Shown here in pieces: positions 1 through 10,514 of a stretch of DNA of 64,000 nt. The number at the start of each line of letters is the position of its first letter. Within the stretch, counting starts at the first letter, position 1. The notes beneath the pieces are model-generated. The model was not told where the DNA came from. It saw only the letters and a program-made list of their open reading frames with translations, and ran no database searches. The position numbers and the translations under genes were made by a program. The DNA lies in assembly GCA_000291825.1 (NCBI GenBank), contig ALPF01000001.1, positions 42,972 to 106,971 of the forward strand. Reading direction: 5' to 3'. The stretch is from Prochlorococcus sp. W8 (lineage in GTDB: Bacteria > Cyanobacteriota > Cyanobacteriia > PCC-6307 > Cyanobiaceae).

Positions 1-175
1 AGAACAGTTTTTATAATTATTCATGTACAAATTCTTTTTTAACAAGATAATTTGAAATTATTAGAAGTAATATGGATCCTATTTATTCTTGAGTTATAGT
101 TTTTTAGCTAATTAAATGTTTTAAATCATTATTTTTCATAAAATAATAAGATAATAAAAAATCAACTTAAAAGAA

Positions 176-970
176 TTGAAACCAAAAGGATTAATTTTAT
201 TCGACATTGATGGTGTTATAAGGGATGTCTCGGAAAGTTATAGATTGGCTGTCAAGAAAACTGTATATTCTTTTTGTGGATGGGAACCCTCCTCTTTAGA
301 TATTGATAATTTAAAAAATGAAGGGATTTGGAATAACGACTGGGATCTTACTCTAGAATTAATAAAGAGATTTAATAAAGAAAGAAATTTAAAAACCATG
401 GCTCCTATGAGGGAGGAAATAATTAAATTTTTTGAAAATTTATATTTTGGTTGTTCCCCAAATGAAGCCTATACTAAATGGTCTGGTTTTATTCAAAACG
501 AAAAAATATTAGTTAGTAAAGAACTCTTTAGCACTCTTACTAATGATAGGATTCTTTGGGGGTTCGTAAGTGGTGCAGAAGCCCCCTCTGCAAAATTTGT
601 ATTAGAAGAAAAACTTAATTTAAAAAATCCTCCCTTAATTGCTATGGGAGACGCACCAGATAAACCCAATCCAGAGGGCTTTATTTATTTAGCACAAAAA
701 TTATTAACCCAAAAACTTGGGCCAAAATCACCACCCATTGCATATGTAGGTGATACGATTGCTGATATTAATACCGTCATTAATGCAAGACAGTTAATAC
801 CCGAACAAGTATTCATCAGTATTGGAATTGCTCCTCCACATTTACACTCTACTACTTATGAGAAAGAAAGAATAAAATACGAATCCAATCTTGAAATGTC
901 AGGCGCTGATCTGATAATTAAATCCACCAATGATTTGTTAAAAATATCCTCAAGTTTATTTTTAAAGTAG
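176..970 (+). CDS. HAD-superfamily phosphatase (cyanobacterial subfamily IA type)
   Basis: Haloacid-dehalogenase-fold hydrolase of 264 aa, probably a cytosolic phosphatase of unknown substrate. The four HAD motifs are visible: DIDGV near residue 10 (nucleophile Asp), a Ser-Gly in FVSGAE, the Lys in GDAPDKPNPEGF, and the acidic motif GDTIAD. The layout resembles the small HAD IA family seen in cyanobacteria and a few archaea (from memory). The reading frame opens at a TTG; no ATG lies between it and motif I, so the TTG start is the best choice, although no strong SD is seen. The 3' neighbour is tRNA-Ser on the other strand. The fold is secure and the substrate is not. Confidence 0.75.
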   Translation: MKPKGLILFDIDGVIRDVSESYRLAVKKTVYSFCGWEPSSLDIDNLKNEGIWNNDWDLTLELIKRFNKERNLKTMAPMREEIIKFFENLYFGCSPNEAYTKWSGFIQNEKILVSKELFSTLTNDRILWGFVSGAEAPSAKFVLEEKLNLKNPPLIAMGDAPDKPNPEGFIYLAQKLLTQKLGPKSPPIAYVGDTIADINTVINARQLIPEQVFISIGIAPPHLHSTTYEKERIKYESNLEMSGADLIIKSTNDLLKISSSLFLK

Positions 971-1129
971 ATTCTTTATTGTCAGAAGTTTAAATTATCA
1001 CCAAATTAACCCTTAAAGTCCTGTTATTAATAGCATTATATAGGATTTAAGATACTTAATTTCGTTTAAAACTTTAGTAATATCTTATCTAATGTAACTC
1101 ATAGAATCTGTTGAAACTTCAATAAGTAC

Positions 1130-1217
1130 GGAGAGAGAGGGATTCGAACCCTCGACAAAAGTTACCTCCTGTAACTCCTTAGCAGGGAGCCGCTTTCAAC
1201 CACTCAGCCACCTCTCC
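1130..1217 (-). tRNA. tRNA-Ser (anticodon GCU)
   Basis: Read on the minus strand, the 88-nt sequence begins GGAGAGGTGG and ends with the complementary CCTCTCTCC. It has a D-arm, an anticodon loop CTGCTAA giving anticodon GCT, a long class II variable arm and a GGTTCGAATCC T-arm. These are the hallmarks of a serine tRNA reading AGU/AGC. No CCA is encoded. It lies between the HAD gene and alr. Confidence 0.95.
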
Positions 1218-1278
1218 AGTATTTATAGGTTATCAACTTTTGGGCAAACCTACAAAACTTTTTAGTTAATCGAAATGT

Positions 1279-2478
1279 CTATTTCATTAAAACTCTTGGT
1301 AGTCTATTTTTAAATGCACACAGTATCTCCCAAGGAATTGTTGAAGCTTTATTAGCCCACTCAAGAGGAGAGATTGATTCTTTGCCATCCGAGCCTAGTA
1401 ATAAAACGGAATCTCCAACTTTAATATCTTTAGAATGTGTAATATTAATCATCAATTGATCCATTGTGATTGCTCCAACTTGAGGATACTTAACTCCATT
1501 GTGAATTACAGAAATATTGTTTGATAATTTTCTACATATTCCATCTGCATAGCCAATACTAATAACAGCCAATCTTGTTTTTTGATTGCTAATAAATTTT
1601 CTTCCGTAGCTTACTCCTGTGTCCCCCTCAATATCTCTAATAAAAGAAATTTTTGATTTCAAGCAAAGGGCTGGTTCAAGTTTTAAGTCTACAATTTGGT
1701 TAAAAAAAGGATTGTAACCATACATAGATAGCCCTACTCTAACCATATCGAAATGAAAATCTTTTCCTAAAAATGTACCAGCAGAATTTGCTAAATGAAT
1801 TTTTATATTTGGATATTTAGTAATTTTGATATCTTGTAATAGCTTCTCAAATTTCAACTTTTGTTTATGTGTATAACTCTCTTGGTTTAGGGATTCATCT
1901 TCATCTGCTGTTGCAAGATGACTATATATACCATCAATAGATATATTATGAAATGAATTGATAGCATCAAATGTATTAATAAATTCATCTATACGAAAAC
2001 CTAATCTTGACATTCCCGTATCAACTTTAAGATGTAAATAAAAATTTTTTTTATATTTTCTTCCAATATTATTGCAAATCAAACATTCTCTCATACTGCT
2101 AATAGTAGGCATTAAATTATTTTTAAAACATATTGATAAATCCTTTTTTGTAAAAATATTACCTAAAACTAATATAGGAACTTTAATACCTTTAGAACGT
2201 AAATAAATCCCCTCCTGTAAAGTTGCTACTCCTAATTGATGAGCCCCTCCTCGAATAGCGTATTCAGATACAAATTTTGCATCGTGACCATATCCATCTG
2301 CTTTTACAACAGCCATAAATTTGCATTGTGATTTAAGAGTTGAACGGATTTGTCGAACATTATTTGAAATAGCATTTCCATTTACTTCAATCCATGCTCT
2401 TTGAGTTGGATCTATTGCAATCAAGTGATTATTATCAACTTTAAAATTATTTTTTATGTTTTTGAATCCTATTTGCAT
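1279..2478 (-). CDS. alr: Alanine racemase
   Basis: PLP-dependent racemase that interconverts L- and D-alanine, supplying D-Ala for peptidoglycan in the cytosol. The protein is 399 aa. The PLP lysine is K59 in the signature VVKADGYGH, and the second catalytic base is Tyr291 in VSYGRKF. The TIM-barrel segment (about residues 25-260) is followed by the C-terminal beta domain with IGYADG. The N-terminus is some 20 residues longer than in many homologues, but an ATG is present at the chosen start. The gene is divergent from the HNH gene with about 70 bp between start codons. Confidence 0.95.
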   Translation of the reverse strand: MQIGFKNIKNNFKVDNNHLIAIDPTQRAWIEVNGNAISNNVRQIRSTLKSQCKFMAVVKADGYGHDAKFVSEYAIRGGAHQLGVATLQEGIYLRSKGIKVPILVLGNIFTKKDLSICFKNNLMPTISSMRECLICNNIGRKYKKNFYLHLKVDTGMSRLGFRIDEFINTFDAINSFHNISIDGIYSHLATADEDESLNQESYTHKQKLKFEKLLQDIKITKYPNIKIHLANSAGTFLGKDFHFDMVRVGLSMYGYNPFFNQIVDLKLEPALCLKSKISFIRDIEGDTGVSYGRKFISNQKTRLAVISIGYADGICRKLSNNISVIHNGVKYPQVGAITMDQLMINITHSKDIKVGDSVLLLGSDGKESISPLEWANKASTIPWEILCAFKNRLPRVLMK

Positions 2479-2549
2479 GAATAAATTCTCAATAATTTAT
2501 GCGTTTATATAAATATAGGGTTAACATTAAATTTAATTGGGAAATTGGC

Positions 2550-3056
2550 ATGAGCCAGACTCTCGTTTTAAACGCCTCTTATGAACCATTAAACATCACT
2601 ACATGGCGTAGAGCAATTATTTTAATGCTTAAAGGAAAGGCAGAAAGTTTAGAAGAAGATTTTTCTCATAATATACACTTTGATAAAAAACTTCCAACCG
2701 TAATTCGACTCTTTTATTATGTCAAAATTCCATACAGAGAGGTGACTTTATCTAGAAAAAACATACTTTTAAGAGATAATAACTCATGTCAATATTGCAA
2801 CTATAGAGGTAAAGACTTATCTATAGACCACGTGATTCCTCGAAGTCGAGGCGGTTTAGACATGTGGGAAAACGTAACAACAGCATGTTTAAGATGTAAT
2901 GTTCAAAAAGGAAATAGAACTCCTGAAGAAGCTAATATGCCTTTAATAATAAAACCTTATAAACCTCTTAGTAATTTGAATTTTGAGGCCACCAAGCAAA
3001 TACACTCGGGTAAACATGAAGATTGGAAAAAATATGTAATTGGTCTAGCTGCTTAA
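2550..3056 (+). CDS. HNH endonuclease family protein
   Basis: Protein of 168 aa with a C-terminal HNH/McrA-like nuclease fold. A zinc ribbon is formed by CQYC and CLRC, and the core contains IDHVIPRSRGG followed by an Asn-containing segment (WENV). The N-terminal half begins with a conserved SQTLVLNASYEPLN block. The frame is open 17 codons further upstream to 2499, but homology and the position of this block favour the ATG at 2550. This stand-alone type is widespread in cyanobacteria (family knowledge) and its role is unknown. It converges with prfA, leaving 13 bp. Confidence 0.8.
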   Translation: MSQTLVLNASYEPLNITTWRRAIILMLKGKAESLEEDFSHNIHFDKKLPTVIRLFYYVKIPYREVTLSRKNILLRDNNSCQYCNYRGKDLSIDHVIPRSRGGLDMWENVTTACLRCNVQKGNRTPEEANMPLIIKPYKPLSNLNFEATKQIHSGKHEDWKKYVIGLAA

Positions 3057-3069
3057 ACTTACACAAATA

Positions 3070-4161
3070 TCAATCATCACCATTAAATTGCTCCATTTGT
3101 CTTTTTTGTTCTTGTGCAATACAAGCTTCTATGACTTCATCTAGCTGACCAGAGATTACAGGCTCTAAAGAAAAATTACAACCTAATCGATGATCAGTAG
3201 TACGATTATCTTTGTAGTTATAAGTCCTTATCTTCTCACTTCTATCGCCTGTACCTACTTGCATAAGCCTTTCTGATCTCTCTTTTTTATTCGCCTCTTC
3301 AATTTGTATTTCATATAGTTTTGCTCGCAAAATTTCCATTGCCCTCTCCCTATTCTGTAATTGCGATCTTTCCTGCGTACAAAAAACCCTTATCCCTGTT
3401 GGTTTATGTAATAAATCAATTGCCGTCTCAACTTTATTAACATTTTGCCCTCCAGCTCCACCAGACCTCGCCGTACCAACCTCTAAATCAGTTGGATCAA
3501 TCTTTACTTCTACTGGATCAACCTCAGGCATTACTGCAACTGTTGCAGTAGATGTATGCACTCTACCTTGTGATTCTGTTGCAGGAACTCTTTGAACTCG
3601 ATGAACTCCTGCTTCAAACTTCAATTGACTATAAACAGATTCACCTTTTACTGAAATAACTAGTTCTTTAAAACCTCCAAGATCTGACTCAGAGGCACTT
3701 ATTGGTTTAACTGACCAACCGACTTTTTGCCCATACCTCTCATACATTCTTGCCAAATCACCAGCCCAAATACAGGCTTCATTACCACCAGCTCCTGCTC
3801 TTATTTCCAACATTACACTTCTATCGTCTCTGGGATCCTTGGGAAGTAAAGCAATTTTTATTCTTTGAATTAAACTATCTTTTTTATTTTGTAAATCTTG
3901 TAATTCATCATTAATTAAACCCTCCATTTCTTTATCATCTTTTGTATCTTTTAAAAGCCTTTTAGTTTCATCAATTTCTATATCTAATTTTCGTAATTGC
4001 TCATAGTCATTCACTAAAGGTTCTAGTTTAGATCTTTCTCGAGCAATAGATTCAAGTTTTTTGGGGTTATTAGATATATCAGGATCTGCAAGTTGAGTTT
4101 CTAAGTTCAAAAAACTTTCTGAAGCGGTTTTTAACCTTGAAAGTAATATAGAATATTCCAA
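3070..4161 (-). CDS. prfA: Peptide chain release factor 1
   Basis: Class I release factor, 363 aa, that recognises UAA/UAG stop codons and triggers peptidyl-tRNA hydrolysis. The catalytic GGQ motif is at residues 237-239 and the stop-codon-reading PAT tripeptide, which separates RF1 from RF2, is at 193-195. The N-terminal ~100 residues are helical and charged, as in the family. The start codon is TTG; no in-frame ATG precedes the conserved region. It is the last gene of the long minus-strand ribosomal-protein cluster, 30 bp after rpmE. Confidence 0.96.
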   Translation of the reverse strand: MEYSILLSRLKTASESFLNLETQLADPDISNNPKKLESIARERSKLEPLVNDYEQLRKLDIEIDETKRLLKDTKDDKEMEGLINDELQDLQNKKDSLIQRIKIALLPKDPRDDRSVMLEIRAGAGGNEACIWAGDLARMYERYGQKVGWSVKPISASESDLGGFKELVISVKGESVYSQLKFEAGVHRVQRVPATESQGRVHTSTATVAVMPEVDPVEVKIDPTDLEVGTARSGGAGGQNVNKVETAIDLLHKPTGIRVFCTQERSQLQNRERAMEILRAKLYEIQIEEANKKERSERLMQVGTGDRSEKIRTYNYKDNRTTDHRLGCNFSLEPVISGQLDEVIEACIAQEQKRQMEQFNGDD

Positions 4162-4191
4162 TTTAGACTAAATTATATTTAATAAAATTCT

Positions 4192-4446
4192 TTATTTAGA
4201 ATTTTTTTCTTTATTTTTATCTTCTTGAGAAGTATTTGGGGAACCCATTCCATACTTCTTCATAAATCTATCAACTCTACCTTCTGTATCAAGAATTTTT
4301 TGAGTTCCTGTAAAGAATGGGTGATTACCACTCCAAACATCAACATGTAATTCAGGTTGAGTTGATCCCGTAGTCATGACAACTTCTCCATTACAAATAA
4401 CTTTTGCATCTGGATACCATTTAGGATGTATTTCTGATTTAGGCAT
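4192..4446 (-). CDS. rpmE: 50S ribosomal protein L31
   Basis: Large-subunit protein of 84 aa with the family core TGSTQPELHVDVWSGNHPF and a basic, Lys-rich C-terminal tail. It lacks the CxxC zinc-ribbon cysteines of the L31 C+ form, since the usual CxxC site reads WSGN, so it is the zinc-independent type. Eight bases separate it from rpsI upstream and it precedes prfA, an order common in cyanobacteria. Confidence 0.95.
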   Translation of the reverse strand: MPKSEIHPKWYPDAKVICNGEVVMTTGSTQPELHVDVWSGNHPFFTGTQKILDTEGRVDRFMKKYGMGSPNTSQEDKNKEKNSK

Positions 4447-4454
4447 AATTAAAA

Positions 4455-4865
4455 TTAACGTTTTGAGTATTGAGGGGCTTTTCTAGCCTTCTTTAAACCA
4501 TATTTTCTTCTTTCTTTTGCTCTAGGGTCTCTACTAAGATGACCTTCAGTTTTTAAAGGCTTTCTATTATCAGGAGATAATTCACAGAGTGCTCTGGCAG
4601 CTCCTTGCTTAATTGCATCAGCTTGACCAGTTAAGCCCCCTCCATATACATTTACAAAAATGTCATAGGAATTTTCTAATCCCAACGTCTGTAAAGGTGC
4701 TTTTACTGCGCTTAAATGTAAAGGATTGAAATTCAAATAATCATCTCCAGTTCTTCCATTGATTTTTATTTGACCATTACCAGGAATCAATCTAACCCGT
4801 GCTACAGAGGTTTTTCTTCTTCCTGTTCCCCAATAGACTGCTTTGTTTTTTATTTGACTATTCAT
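4455..4865 (-). CDS. rpsI: 30S ribosomal protein S9
   Basis: Small-subunit protein of 136 aa. The start [16 protein letters not shown] and the C-terminal [12 protein letters not shown] tail, which reaches toward the P-site tRNA, are characteristic of S9. It is paired with rplM (9-bp gap), the near-universal rplM-rpsI couple. The length is normal. Confidence 0.97.
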   Translation of the reverse strand: MNSQIKNKAVYWGTGRRKTSVARVRLIPGNGQIKINGRTGDDYLNFNPLHLSAVKAPLQTLGLENSYDIFVNVYGGGLTGQADAIKQGAARALCELSPDNRKPLKTEGHLSRDPRAKERRKYGLKKARKAPQYSKR

Positions 4866-4874
4866 ATTAAGAAA

Positions 4875-5306
4875 TTACTTATTTAATAATACAGGATCTT
4901 GTGCTGCATGAGGGTGATTTGGGCCCTTGTAAACCTTTAATTTCCTAAATTGTTGCCTTCCTAAAGAATTATGAGGCAGCATTCCCTTAACAGCTTGCTC
5001 AATTATTCTTTCAGGGATTCTTTCCTGAAGTGTTTCAAATTTTTCAATCTTCATCCCTCCAGGTCTACCAGAATGACGACGATATAATTTTTGAGAGGAT
5101 TTTTTACCTGTAACTTCAATTTTTTCGGCATTTACTACTATTACGAAATCGCCTGTATCTAAGTGCGGAGTAAAGGAAGGTTTATTTTTTCCGCGTAATA
5201 TGGCTGCTATTTCAGTAGCAAGTCTTCCTAAAGTTTTGTCTTTAGCATCCACTAAAAACCATTCCCTTTTTATAGTTTCTATTGATGGAGTAGTTGTTTT
5301 ATTCAT
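4875..5306 (-). CDS. rplM: 50S ribosomal protein L13
   Basis: Early-assembly large-subunit protein of 143 aa. Diagnostic segments are [19 protein letters not shown] near the N-terminus and the mid-protein [19 protein letters not shown] block. It is followed by rpsI. A 111-bp gap separates it from truA upstream, one of the larger gaps in the cluster, so a separate promoter for rplM-rpsI-rpmE-prfA is possible, though I cannot identify one. Confidence 0.97.
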   Translation of the reverse strand: MNKTTTPSIETIKREWFLVDAKDKTLGRLATEIAAILRGKNKPSFTPHLDTGDFVIVVNAEKIEVTGKKSSQKLYRRHSGRPGGMKIEKFETLQERIPERIIEQAVKGMLPHNSLGRQQFRKLKVYKGPNHPHAAQDPVLLNK

Positions 5307-5417
5307 CTGTCGATTCTATAAAATTAATTATATATACTACATCATTGAAGGAGCTTTAAACAATTTTTTATTAAAAAAAATTTTGATTTTCTAAAAAACT
5401 TTTATATTATTTTTATT

Positions 5418-6224
5418 TTAAGAACTACCAGAAATTATAAATTTCGGAAACAGATCTTTATTATTTACTTTTTTAAAAATATTTTTACTATATTTGGCAT
5501 TTATAAAACAAAGTCCTTTCGCTGGAGCAGACTCAAGAACCTCATCTTTCTTTTTATTTTTCCATCTTTCAATGAAAATCTCTGGTGTAATTTTTTTTTC
5601 TCCTACCAAAACTAATTGGCCAACTATTGCTCTTACCATTCCATATAGGAAACCAGTCGCTTTTATATCAAAAAAAATCAGATCCCCTTTTCTCTTAATA
5701 TTAGCCTTTATTACTTCTGTAATGGATGTTGATCTATTACTTCCACTTTTCTGAAATGCAAAGAAATCATGCTTACCAGTAATACCTAGTAAGGCATTTT
5801 GCATCGATATTTCATCTAAAACTTTTTGATATCTATGCCAGGACCAATTACTAATAAAAATATTTGGAACTTTACCATTGTTAATAACATACCTGTAATG
5901 TCTATAAATTGCAGAGTAGCAAGAATGCCATTCTCTAGGAACAACAGTTGACTCCAGTATCCTTATATTTAACGGTAATTTTCCATTAAGAGCATCTGCC
6001 CATCTACTTTCTGCAATAACAAAATCAGATTCAAAATGAACAACTTGACCGGCTGCATGAACCCCAGCATCTGTTCTTCCTGCTGCAAAGGTTTTCACAT
6101 CTCTACTTGATAAAGTAGTGATTGCCTCTTCTAAAACTTGCTGAACAGTAATTGTATTTTTTTGTCTTTGCCATCCAGAGTAATCAGTTCCATTATATTG
6201 TATTTTTAACGCAACCCTTTTCAA
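5418..6224 (-). CDS. truA: tRNA pseudouridine(38-40) synthase
   Basis: Pseudouridine synthase of 268 aa that modifies U38-U40 in tRNA anticodon arms. The catalytic aspartate is D52 in the signature AAGRTDAGVHA, and the family block KSGSNRSTSI.E is present in the middle. The start is TTG (TTG AAA AGG), with no earlier ATG. It lies 8 bp after rplQ, the usual cyanobacterial position. The C-terminal ~20 residues are less conserved. Confidence 0.95.
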   Translation of the reverse strand: MKRVALKIQYNGTDYSGWQRQKNTITVQQVLEEAITTLSSRDVKTFAAGRTDAGVHAAGQVVHFESDFVIAESRWADALNGKLPLNIRILESTVVPREWHSCYSAIYRHYRYVINNGKVPNIFISNWSWHRYQKVLDEISMQNALLGITGKHDFFAFQKSGSNRSTSITEVIKANIKRKGDLIFFDIKATGFLYGMVRAIVGQLVLVGEKKITPEIFIERWKNKKKDEVLESAPAKGLCFINAKYSKNIFKKVNNKDLFPKFIISGSS

Positions 6225-6232
6225 TAATAAGT

Positions 6233-6583
6233 TTAAACGAGCTCAATAATTGCCATCTGAGCATTATCTCCCTTTCTTGAGACTGTTCTAACTATCCTTG
6301 TATATCCTCCATCTCTATCACCATATCTCTCTTTAGCTTTTTCAAATAATGAATGAACAAGTTTCTTATCATAAATATATCCAAGAGCTCTTCTTCTTGA
6401 TGAAAGAGACCCATCTTTGGCTAAAGTAATCATTCTTTCAGCTTCGCTTCTCAATGCTTTTGCTCTAGCTTTAGTGGTAGTAACTCTGCCTTCCCTAATA
6501 AGTTGAGTTGTTAATCCTCTTAGAAGAGCCTTCCTTTGGTCAGAAGGTTTACTAAGTAATGGAATTCTTAATTGATGTCTCAT
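6233..6583 (-). CDS. rplQ: 50S ribosomal protein L17
   Basis: Large-subunit protein of 116 aa near the exit tunnel. It begins [19 protein letters not shown], close to the family MRHR..LgR...hR.A pattern, and ends with the [15 protein letters not shown] block. It follows rpoA (12 bp), the conserved alpha-operon order. Confidence 0.97.
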   Translation of the reverse strand: MRHQLRIPLLSKPSDQRKALLRGLTTQLIREGRVTTTKARAKALRSEAERMITLAKDGSLSSRRRALGYIYDKKLVHSLFEKAKERYGDRDGGYTRIVRTVSRKGDNAQMAIIELV

Positions 6584-6595
6584 GATTTAAAAATG

Positions 6596-7534
6596 TTAAA
6601 CAGAAGTTCTACTTTGCGGAATAGAAATACCTATTCTTTCGAGAGCTTCAATCACCTCATCAGCAGATTTTGAACCAAAGTTCTTTATTTCTAAAAGATC
6701 TTCATAACTAAAACCCATTAGATCCGAAACAGAGTTAACTTGAGCTCGCTTTAAACAATTATACGCTCTAACCGACAAATTTAGTTCTTCAAGGGGAATC
6801 TGAGCTTCCGGGGAGGGTTCAGGCTCTTCAGGTATTTCTTCAACCATAGTGACAGTAGCCAAAGGTTGGAATAATTCTATGAGCTGGTTAGCTGCTTCTG
6901 CTATTGCATCATCTGGGCTAGTTGAACCATCGGTTACAACCTCCATCTTTAATCTTTCTCTACCAGTTCCGCCCTCAGCAACAGCAGTTTCATCTATCGT
7001 AAAATTAACTCTTTTAACGGGCATAAATACCGCATCAATTTGTAAAAGATCTATTGAAGTAGTTTCTTCATTTCTTCTATCTACAGGTCTATATCCAGTA
7101 CCTCTCTCAACATGGATCTCTAGTTCAAGATTATGCCCGTCTTGTATAGTAGCTATTGGCTTATCTCCATCAACAACTTCTACTTGGGATGAGAATTGTA
7201 TATCGTTAGCAGTAACTTCCATAGGTCCAGATGCTACAAGCCTCCCAATTTCTACTTCATTACTTGAGCTATTGATGGAGAGTTGTTTGCAATTTAATAA
7301 TATATCTAAAACATCCTCTCTAACACCTGGAACTGTAGCATATTCATGATTTACTCCAGCTATTCTAACTGCTGTAACGGCGCTTCCTTCAAGGCCTCCC
7401 ATCAAAACTCTTCTTAAAGAGTTCCCTAAGGTAGTTGCTTGTCCTCTCTCTAAAGGACCAATTAAAAATGTTCCTGTTTGGGAACGATCATCTGAAATTT
7501 GATGGTCAATTCGATCAATCTGGTATTGCAACAC
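6596..7534 (-). CDS. rpoA: RNA polymerase alpha subunit
   Basis: Alpha subunit of 312 aa that dimerises to scaffold beta and beta-prime and contacts promoter DNA and regulators. The N-terminal domain (about 1-225) has [18 protein letters not shown]. After an acidic proline-rich linker (EEPEPSPEA), the C-terminal helix-hairpin-helix domain has [20 protein letters not shown] and [11 protein letters not shown]. The start codon is GTG with no evident SD, unlike the ribosomal genes around it. It lies between rpsK and rplQ. Confidence 0.97.
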   Translation of the reverse strand: MLQYQIDRIDHQISDDRSQTGTFLIGPLERGQATTLGNSLRRVLMGGLEGSAVTAVRIAGVNHEYATVPGVREDVLDILLNCKQLSINSSSNEVEIGRLVASGPMEVTANDIQFSSQVEVVDGDKPIATIQDGHNLELEIHVERGTGYRPVDRRNEETTSIDLLQIDAVFMPVKRVNFTIDETAVAEGGTGRERLKMEVVTDGSTSPDDAIAEAANQLIELFQPLATVTMVEEIPEEPEPSPEAQIPLEELNLSVRAYNCLKRAQVNSVSDLMGFSYEDLLEIKNFGSKSADEVIEALERIGISIPQSRTSV

Positions 7535-7578
7535 GGAAAATAAAAGGATAAATGGATAGTGTTAAATGAGACAAGTGT

Positions 7579-7971
7579 CTAAACGCGTCTGCGTTTAGGC
7601 CTTCTACATCCATTATGAGGTAATGGAGTAACATCTCTTATTAGAGTTATTTCTAAACCAGCGACTTGTAAAGCTCTTATGGCGGTTTCCCTACCTGAGC
7701 CTGGTCCACGCACAAGCACTTCAATCTGCCTCATGCCCTGATCTAGAGCTCTTCTCGCAGCAGATTCAGCTGCTGTTTGTGCAGCAAAAGGTGTTCCTTT
7801 TCTTGCACCTTTAAATCCACTAGCACCTGCAGAAGACCATGAAATAACATGTCCCGATGTGTCTGTGATAGAGACAATTGTGTTATTGAATGTACTCTGT
7901 ATGTGAACTACTCCATTGGGTACATTTCTCTTAGATTTTTTTGAACCTGTTTTTTTTGCTTGAGCTGGCAT
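7579..7971 (-). CDS. rpsK: 30S ribosomal protein S11
   Basis: Small-subunit platform protein, 130 aa. The segments [16 protein letters not shown] and [19 protein letters not shown] and the C-terminal [18 protein letters not shown] tail are unmistakable. It follows rpsM (40 bp) and precedes rpoA, as in the standard alpha operon. In cyanobacteria rpsD is not between them, and it is absent here too. Confidence 0.98.
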   Translation of the reverse strand: MPAQAKKTGSKKSKRNVPNGVVHIQSTFNNTIVSITDTSGHVISWSSAGASGFKGARKGTPFAAQTAAESAARRALDQGMRQIEVLVRGPGSGRETAIRALQVAGLEITLIRDVTPLPHNGCRRPKRRRV

Positions 7972-8011
7972 GACTTCTAAATGATAAATTTGATAAATTT
8001 AAATAATTGCA

Positions 8012-8377
8012 TTATTTTTTCCTTCCAGCAACAGTTTTTCTAGCTCCACGTCTAGTCCTGGCATTAGTTCTAGTTCTTTGTCCTCTTACTGGAAGACTCA
8101 TTCTATGTCTCCTACCCCTGATACAACCAATATCCTGTAAACGCTTCAGAGCCATTCCTTCTTGCCTACGCAAGTCACCTTCAACAGTGAATGATTCGGT
8201 AGCACCTCTCAATTTTTGAACATCCGAATCAGAGAGTTCCTTAACACGAGTATCAGGATTGACTCCTGTATTTTCTAATATCTGTTTTGACCTCGTTAAA
8301 CCTATACCATAGATATACGTAAGGGAGATTTCAACTCGTTTTTCACGAGGTATGTCAATGCCTGCAATCCTAGCCAC
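8012..8377 (-). CDS. rpsM: 30S ribosomal protein S13
   Basis: Small-subunit head protein, 121 aa, contacting the P-site tRNA and forming inter-subunit bridges. It begins [25 protein letters not shown] and ends with the basic [14 protein letters not shown] tail. The start codon is GTG. The 70-bp spacer to rpmJ upstream contains a perfect AT-only palindrome, listed separately. Confidence 0.98.
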   Translation of the reverse strand: MARIAGIDIPREKRVEISLTYIYGIGLTRSKQILENTGVNPDTRVKELSDSDVQKLRGATESFTVEGDLRRQEGMALKRLQDIGCIRGRRHRMSLPVRGQRTRTNARTRRGARKTVAGRKK

Positions 8378-8415
8378 TTGTTTTCAATAAATAAAAGTTT
8401 TTAAACTGAATTAAG

Positions 8416-8437
8416 ATTTAATTTTATAAAATTAAAT
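8416..8437. repeat. 22-bp perfect AT palindrome between rpmJ and rpsM
   Basis: The 22 bases beginning ATTTAATTTT and ending AAAATTAAAT are an exact inverted repeat. On the transcript they could form an all-A/U hairpin in the rpmJ-rpsM spacer. In so AT-rich a genome such palindromes occur by chance, and no U-tract follows as expected for a terminator, so no function is claimed. Confidence 0.35.
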
Positions 8438-8447
8438 TACGTCAAAT

Positions 8448-8564
8448 TTAACCTTGACGTTGTTTGTGTCTAGGGCTGGCGGTGCAAATAACCATTACCC
8501 TGCCGTGACGTCTAATTACACGGCACTTGTCACACATTGGTTTTACTGAGGCTCTAACCTTCAT
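8448..8564 (-). CDS. rpmJ: 50S ribosomal protein L36
   Basis: Small basic zinc-ribbon protein of 38 aa, found by translating the gap between adk and rpsM. It reads [20 protein letters not shown] at the start and ends RHKQRQG. The zinc ligands are the CDKC pair, a later Cys (C27) and the His in PRHKQ. The ATG at 8564 and the TAA at 8448-8450 fit the family length exactly. infA, its partner in many bacteria, is absent. Confidence 0.96.
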   Translation of the reverse strand: MKVRASVKPMCDKCRVIRRHGRVMVICTASPRHKQRQG

Positions 8565-8605
8565 AAGGTTTCTCTCATTAAATACTAATACTATATCCTA
8601 CATCA

Positions 8606-9157
8606 TCAAGTTGCCATTTTTTGTTTTATTTCATCAGAAATTATTTTAAGTTCTCTATCTCCATCAATATTTTTTAATATGTTTTTGTCTCTATAGAATT
8701 CAATAAGAGGTTCAGTGGTCTCTTTATAAATACTTAACCTTGTCCTAATGGTATCTTCATTATCATCAGTTCTTCCCCTATTAAGTAGTCTTTTTACAAG
8801 ATTCTCTTCTTTTACGTCTAAATAAAAAACCATTTCTAAAGACTGATTAATATCCTCTAAAACTTTATTTAATGAATTTGCCTGAGAAATATTTCTTGGG
8901 TAGCCATCCAAAATCCAGCCTTTGTTTTTCTTTAAAAGATTTTTTCTAACAATTTCTAGAACCAGTTCATCCTTCACAAGATTTCCACTATTAATAATTT
9001 CCTTAACTTGAATCCCGAGTTTTGTTTTCATGTCAACTTCTTTTCTAAGCAATTCACCTGTTGAGAGATGCAGATACTTACTTGCTTGACTCACTAACCC
9101 AGCTTGCGTACCTTTGCCTGCACCTGGGGGTCCTAAAAATAATAAATATTTCTTCAT
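8606..9157 (-). CDS. adk: Adenylate kinase
   Basis: Catalyses ATP + AMP = 2 ADP in the cytosol. The 183-aa protein has the P-loop [10 protein letters not shown] at residues 9-18, the AMP-binding block STGELLR, and DGYPRN. The LID region ([13 protein letters not shown]) is the short form without zinc cysteines. Its ATG overlaps the secY stop codon by one base (TAATG), indicating translational coupling. The secY-adk order without map is typical of cyanobacteria. Confidence 0.96.
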   Translation of the reverse strand: MKKYLLFLGPPGAGKGTQAGLVSQASKYLHLSTGELLRKEVDMKTKLGIQVKEIINSGNLVKDELVLEIVRKNLLKKNKGWILDGYPRNISQANSLNKVLEDINQSLEMVFYLDVKEENLVKRLLNRGRTDDNEDTIRTRLSIYKETTEPLIEFYRDKNILKNIDGDRELKIISDEIKQKMAT

Positions 9158-10476
9158 TAGTTATTCACTAACCCCTCATATCTTTGAGAAATAACATAAG
9201 TTTGTATTTGCTTCGCAGTATCTATAGCAACTCCAACAAGAATTAATAAAGAAGTTGCTCCTAATCCCTGAAAAGTTTGTACATTAGTAGCTCTTTCAAC
9301 AGCAGCTGGAATTATTGCTACAGAACCTAAAAACAGTCCACCTAAAAGAGTTAATCGGTTTTGAATACCTGTTAAGTAAGCAGTTGTTTTTGAACCTGGT
9401 CTTACACCAGGAACAGCTACACCACCTTTTTTAAGGTTAGATGCCACATCAACTGGGTTTATTGTAAGAGAAGCATAAAAATATGAAAATCCAAGAATTA
9501 ACGCAAAAAAAGTTAATGCATATGGCCAAGGATTCGAAGAACTGGGGTTTAAAGAACTAGCAAATTTTATTAATAAGGGATTACCTGTGACATTAGCTAT
9601 TGTGATTGGTAAAAAAATTAATGCTGATGCAAATATAATAGGCATTACACCTCCAGCGTTTAATTTAAGTGGTAAGTAGCTCTGTCTTGTTGGTAACAAA
9701 GATGGATTACCTATCTGCCTTTTTGCGCTAACGATAGGAATTCGTCTAGCACCCTCTTGAACAAAAATAATTCCAACAATTGTAAGGAGAAAAACCCCTA
9801 GTAATACTGCTATTCCTAAAACATCCCCTCTATCTCCTGTTTGAGCCTTCTCAATTGTTGAACTTAATGCTTTGGGTAGTGTTGCAACAATATTTAAAAA
9901 AATGACTAGTGAAGCACCTTGACCAATTCCTTTTTCAGTAATTATTTCACTAAACCACATAACAATCATCGAACCTGTAACAAGTGCTATTGAAGTTTGA
10001 AGAACAAATGTAGATTGACTGACCCCTTCAATTGCATATTGTCTAAGAATGAGAGAAAAAATTATACTCTGAAGAAATCCCCATCCTAAAGCAACATATC
10101 GAGTGATTTGAGCAATCTTTCTTCTTCCTGCTTCGCCTTCATTTTTTTGCAAATCCTCTAGTGCTGGTAAAGCAGCAGTAAGTAGTTGAATGATTATGGA
10201 AGCATTGATAAAAGGTAAAATACCTAAAGCAAATATTCCGAGTGTTGAAATTCCTCCCCCAGTAAAAATATCTAAAAAGCCTATTAATTGGCCTCCTTGA
10301 TCAATAAAACTCTTAAAGGCTTCTCTATCAATACCTGGCATAGGAATATAGATTCCCAATCGGACGAGCAAAAGTAAACCTAAAGTGGTTAATACTCTTG
10401 TTCTTAACTCTTTATTTAAAAATAATTGAGTAAGAATTTCTGATGCACTTGGATTTCTACTTTTCTTAACTAACAT
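9157..10476 (-). CDS. secY: Preprotein translocase subunit SecY
   Basis: Channel-forming membrane protein of the Sec translocon, 439 aa with about ten transmembrane helices, likely serving both plasma and thylakoid membranes. The family segments [10 protein letters not shown] near the N-terminus and [16 protein letters not shown], plus the cytosolic loop QEGARRIPI, are present. The C-terminus ends in the basic/polar [11 protein letters not shown]. It sits after rplO (38-bp gap) and overlaps adk by one base. Confidence 0.97.
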   Translation of the reverse strand: MLVKKSRNPSASEILTQLFLNKELRTRVLTTLGLLLLVRLGIYIPMPGIDREAFKSFIDQGGQLIGFLDIFTGGGISTLGIFALGILPFINASIIIQLLTAALPALEDLQKNEGEAGRRKIAQITRYVALGWGFLQSIIFSLILRQYAIEGVSQSTFVLQTSIALVTGSMIVMWFSEIITEKGIGQGASLVIFLNIVATLPKALSSTIEKAQTGDRGDVLGIAVLLGVFLLTIVGIIFVQEGARRIPIVSAKRQIGNPSLLPTRQSYLPLKLNAGGVMPIIFASALIFLPITIANVTGNPLLIKFASSLNPSSSNPWPYALTFFALILGFSYFYASLTINPVDVASNLKKGGVAVPGVRPGSKTTAYLTGIQNRLTLLGGLFLGSVAIIPAAVERATNVQTFQGLGATSLLILVGVAIDTAKQIQTYVISQRYEGLVNN

Positions 10477-10514
10477 AAAAATTTATTAGTACAAATTTAT
10501 TAAGCTTTATTTCT

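Noticed and set aside
6849..7349. Plus-strand ORF of 166 codons
   Set aside because: Antisense shadow of rpoA with Ser/Thr-rich, non-protein-like composition.
8416..8437. Rho-independent terminator at the AT palindrome before rpsM
   Set aside because: The stem is all A/U and no U-tract follows on the transcript; a terminator here would cut off rpsM, rpsK and rpoA.
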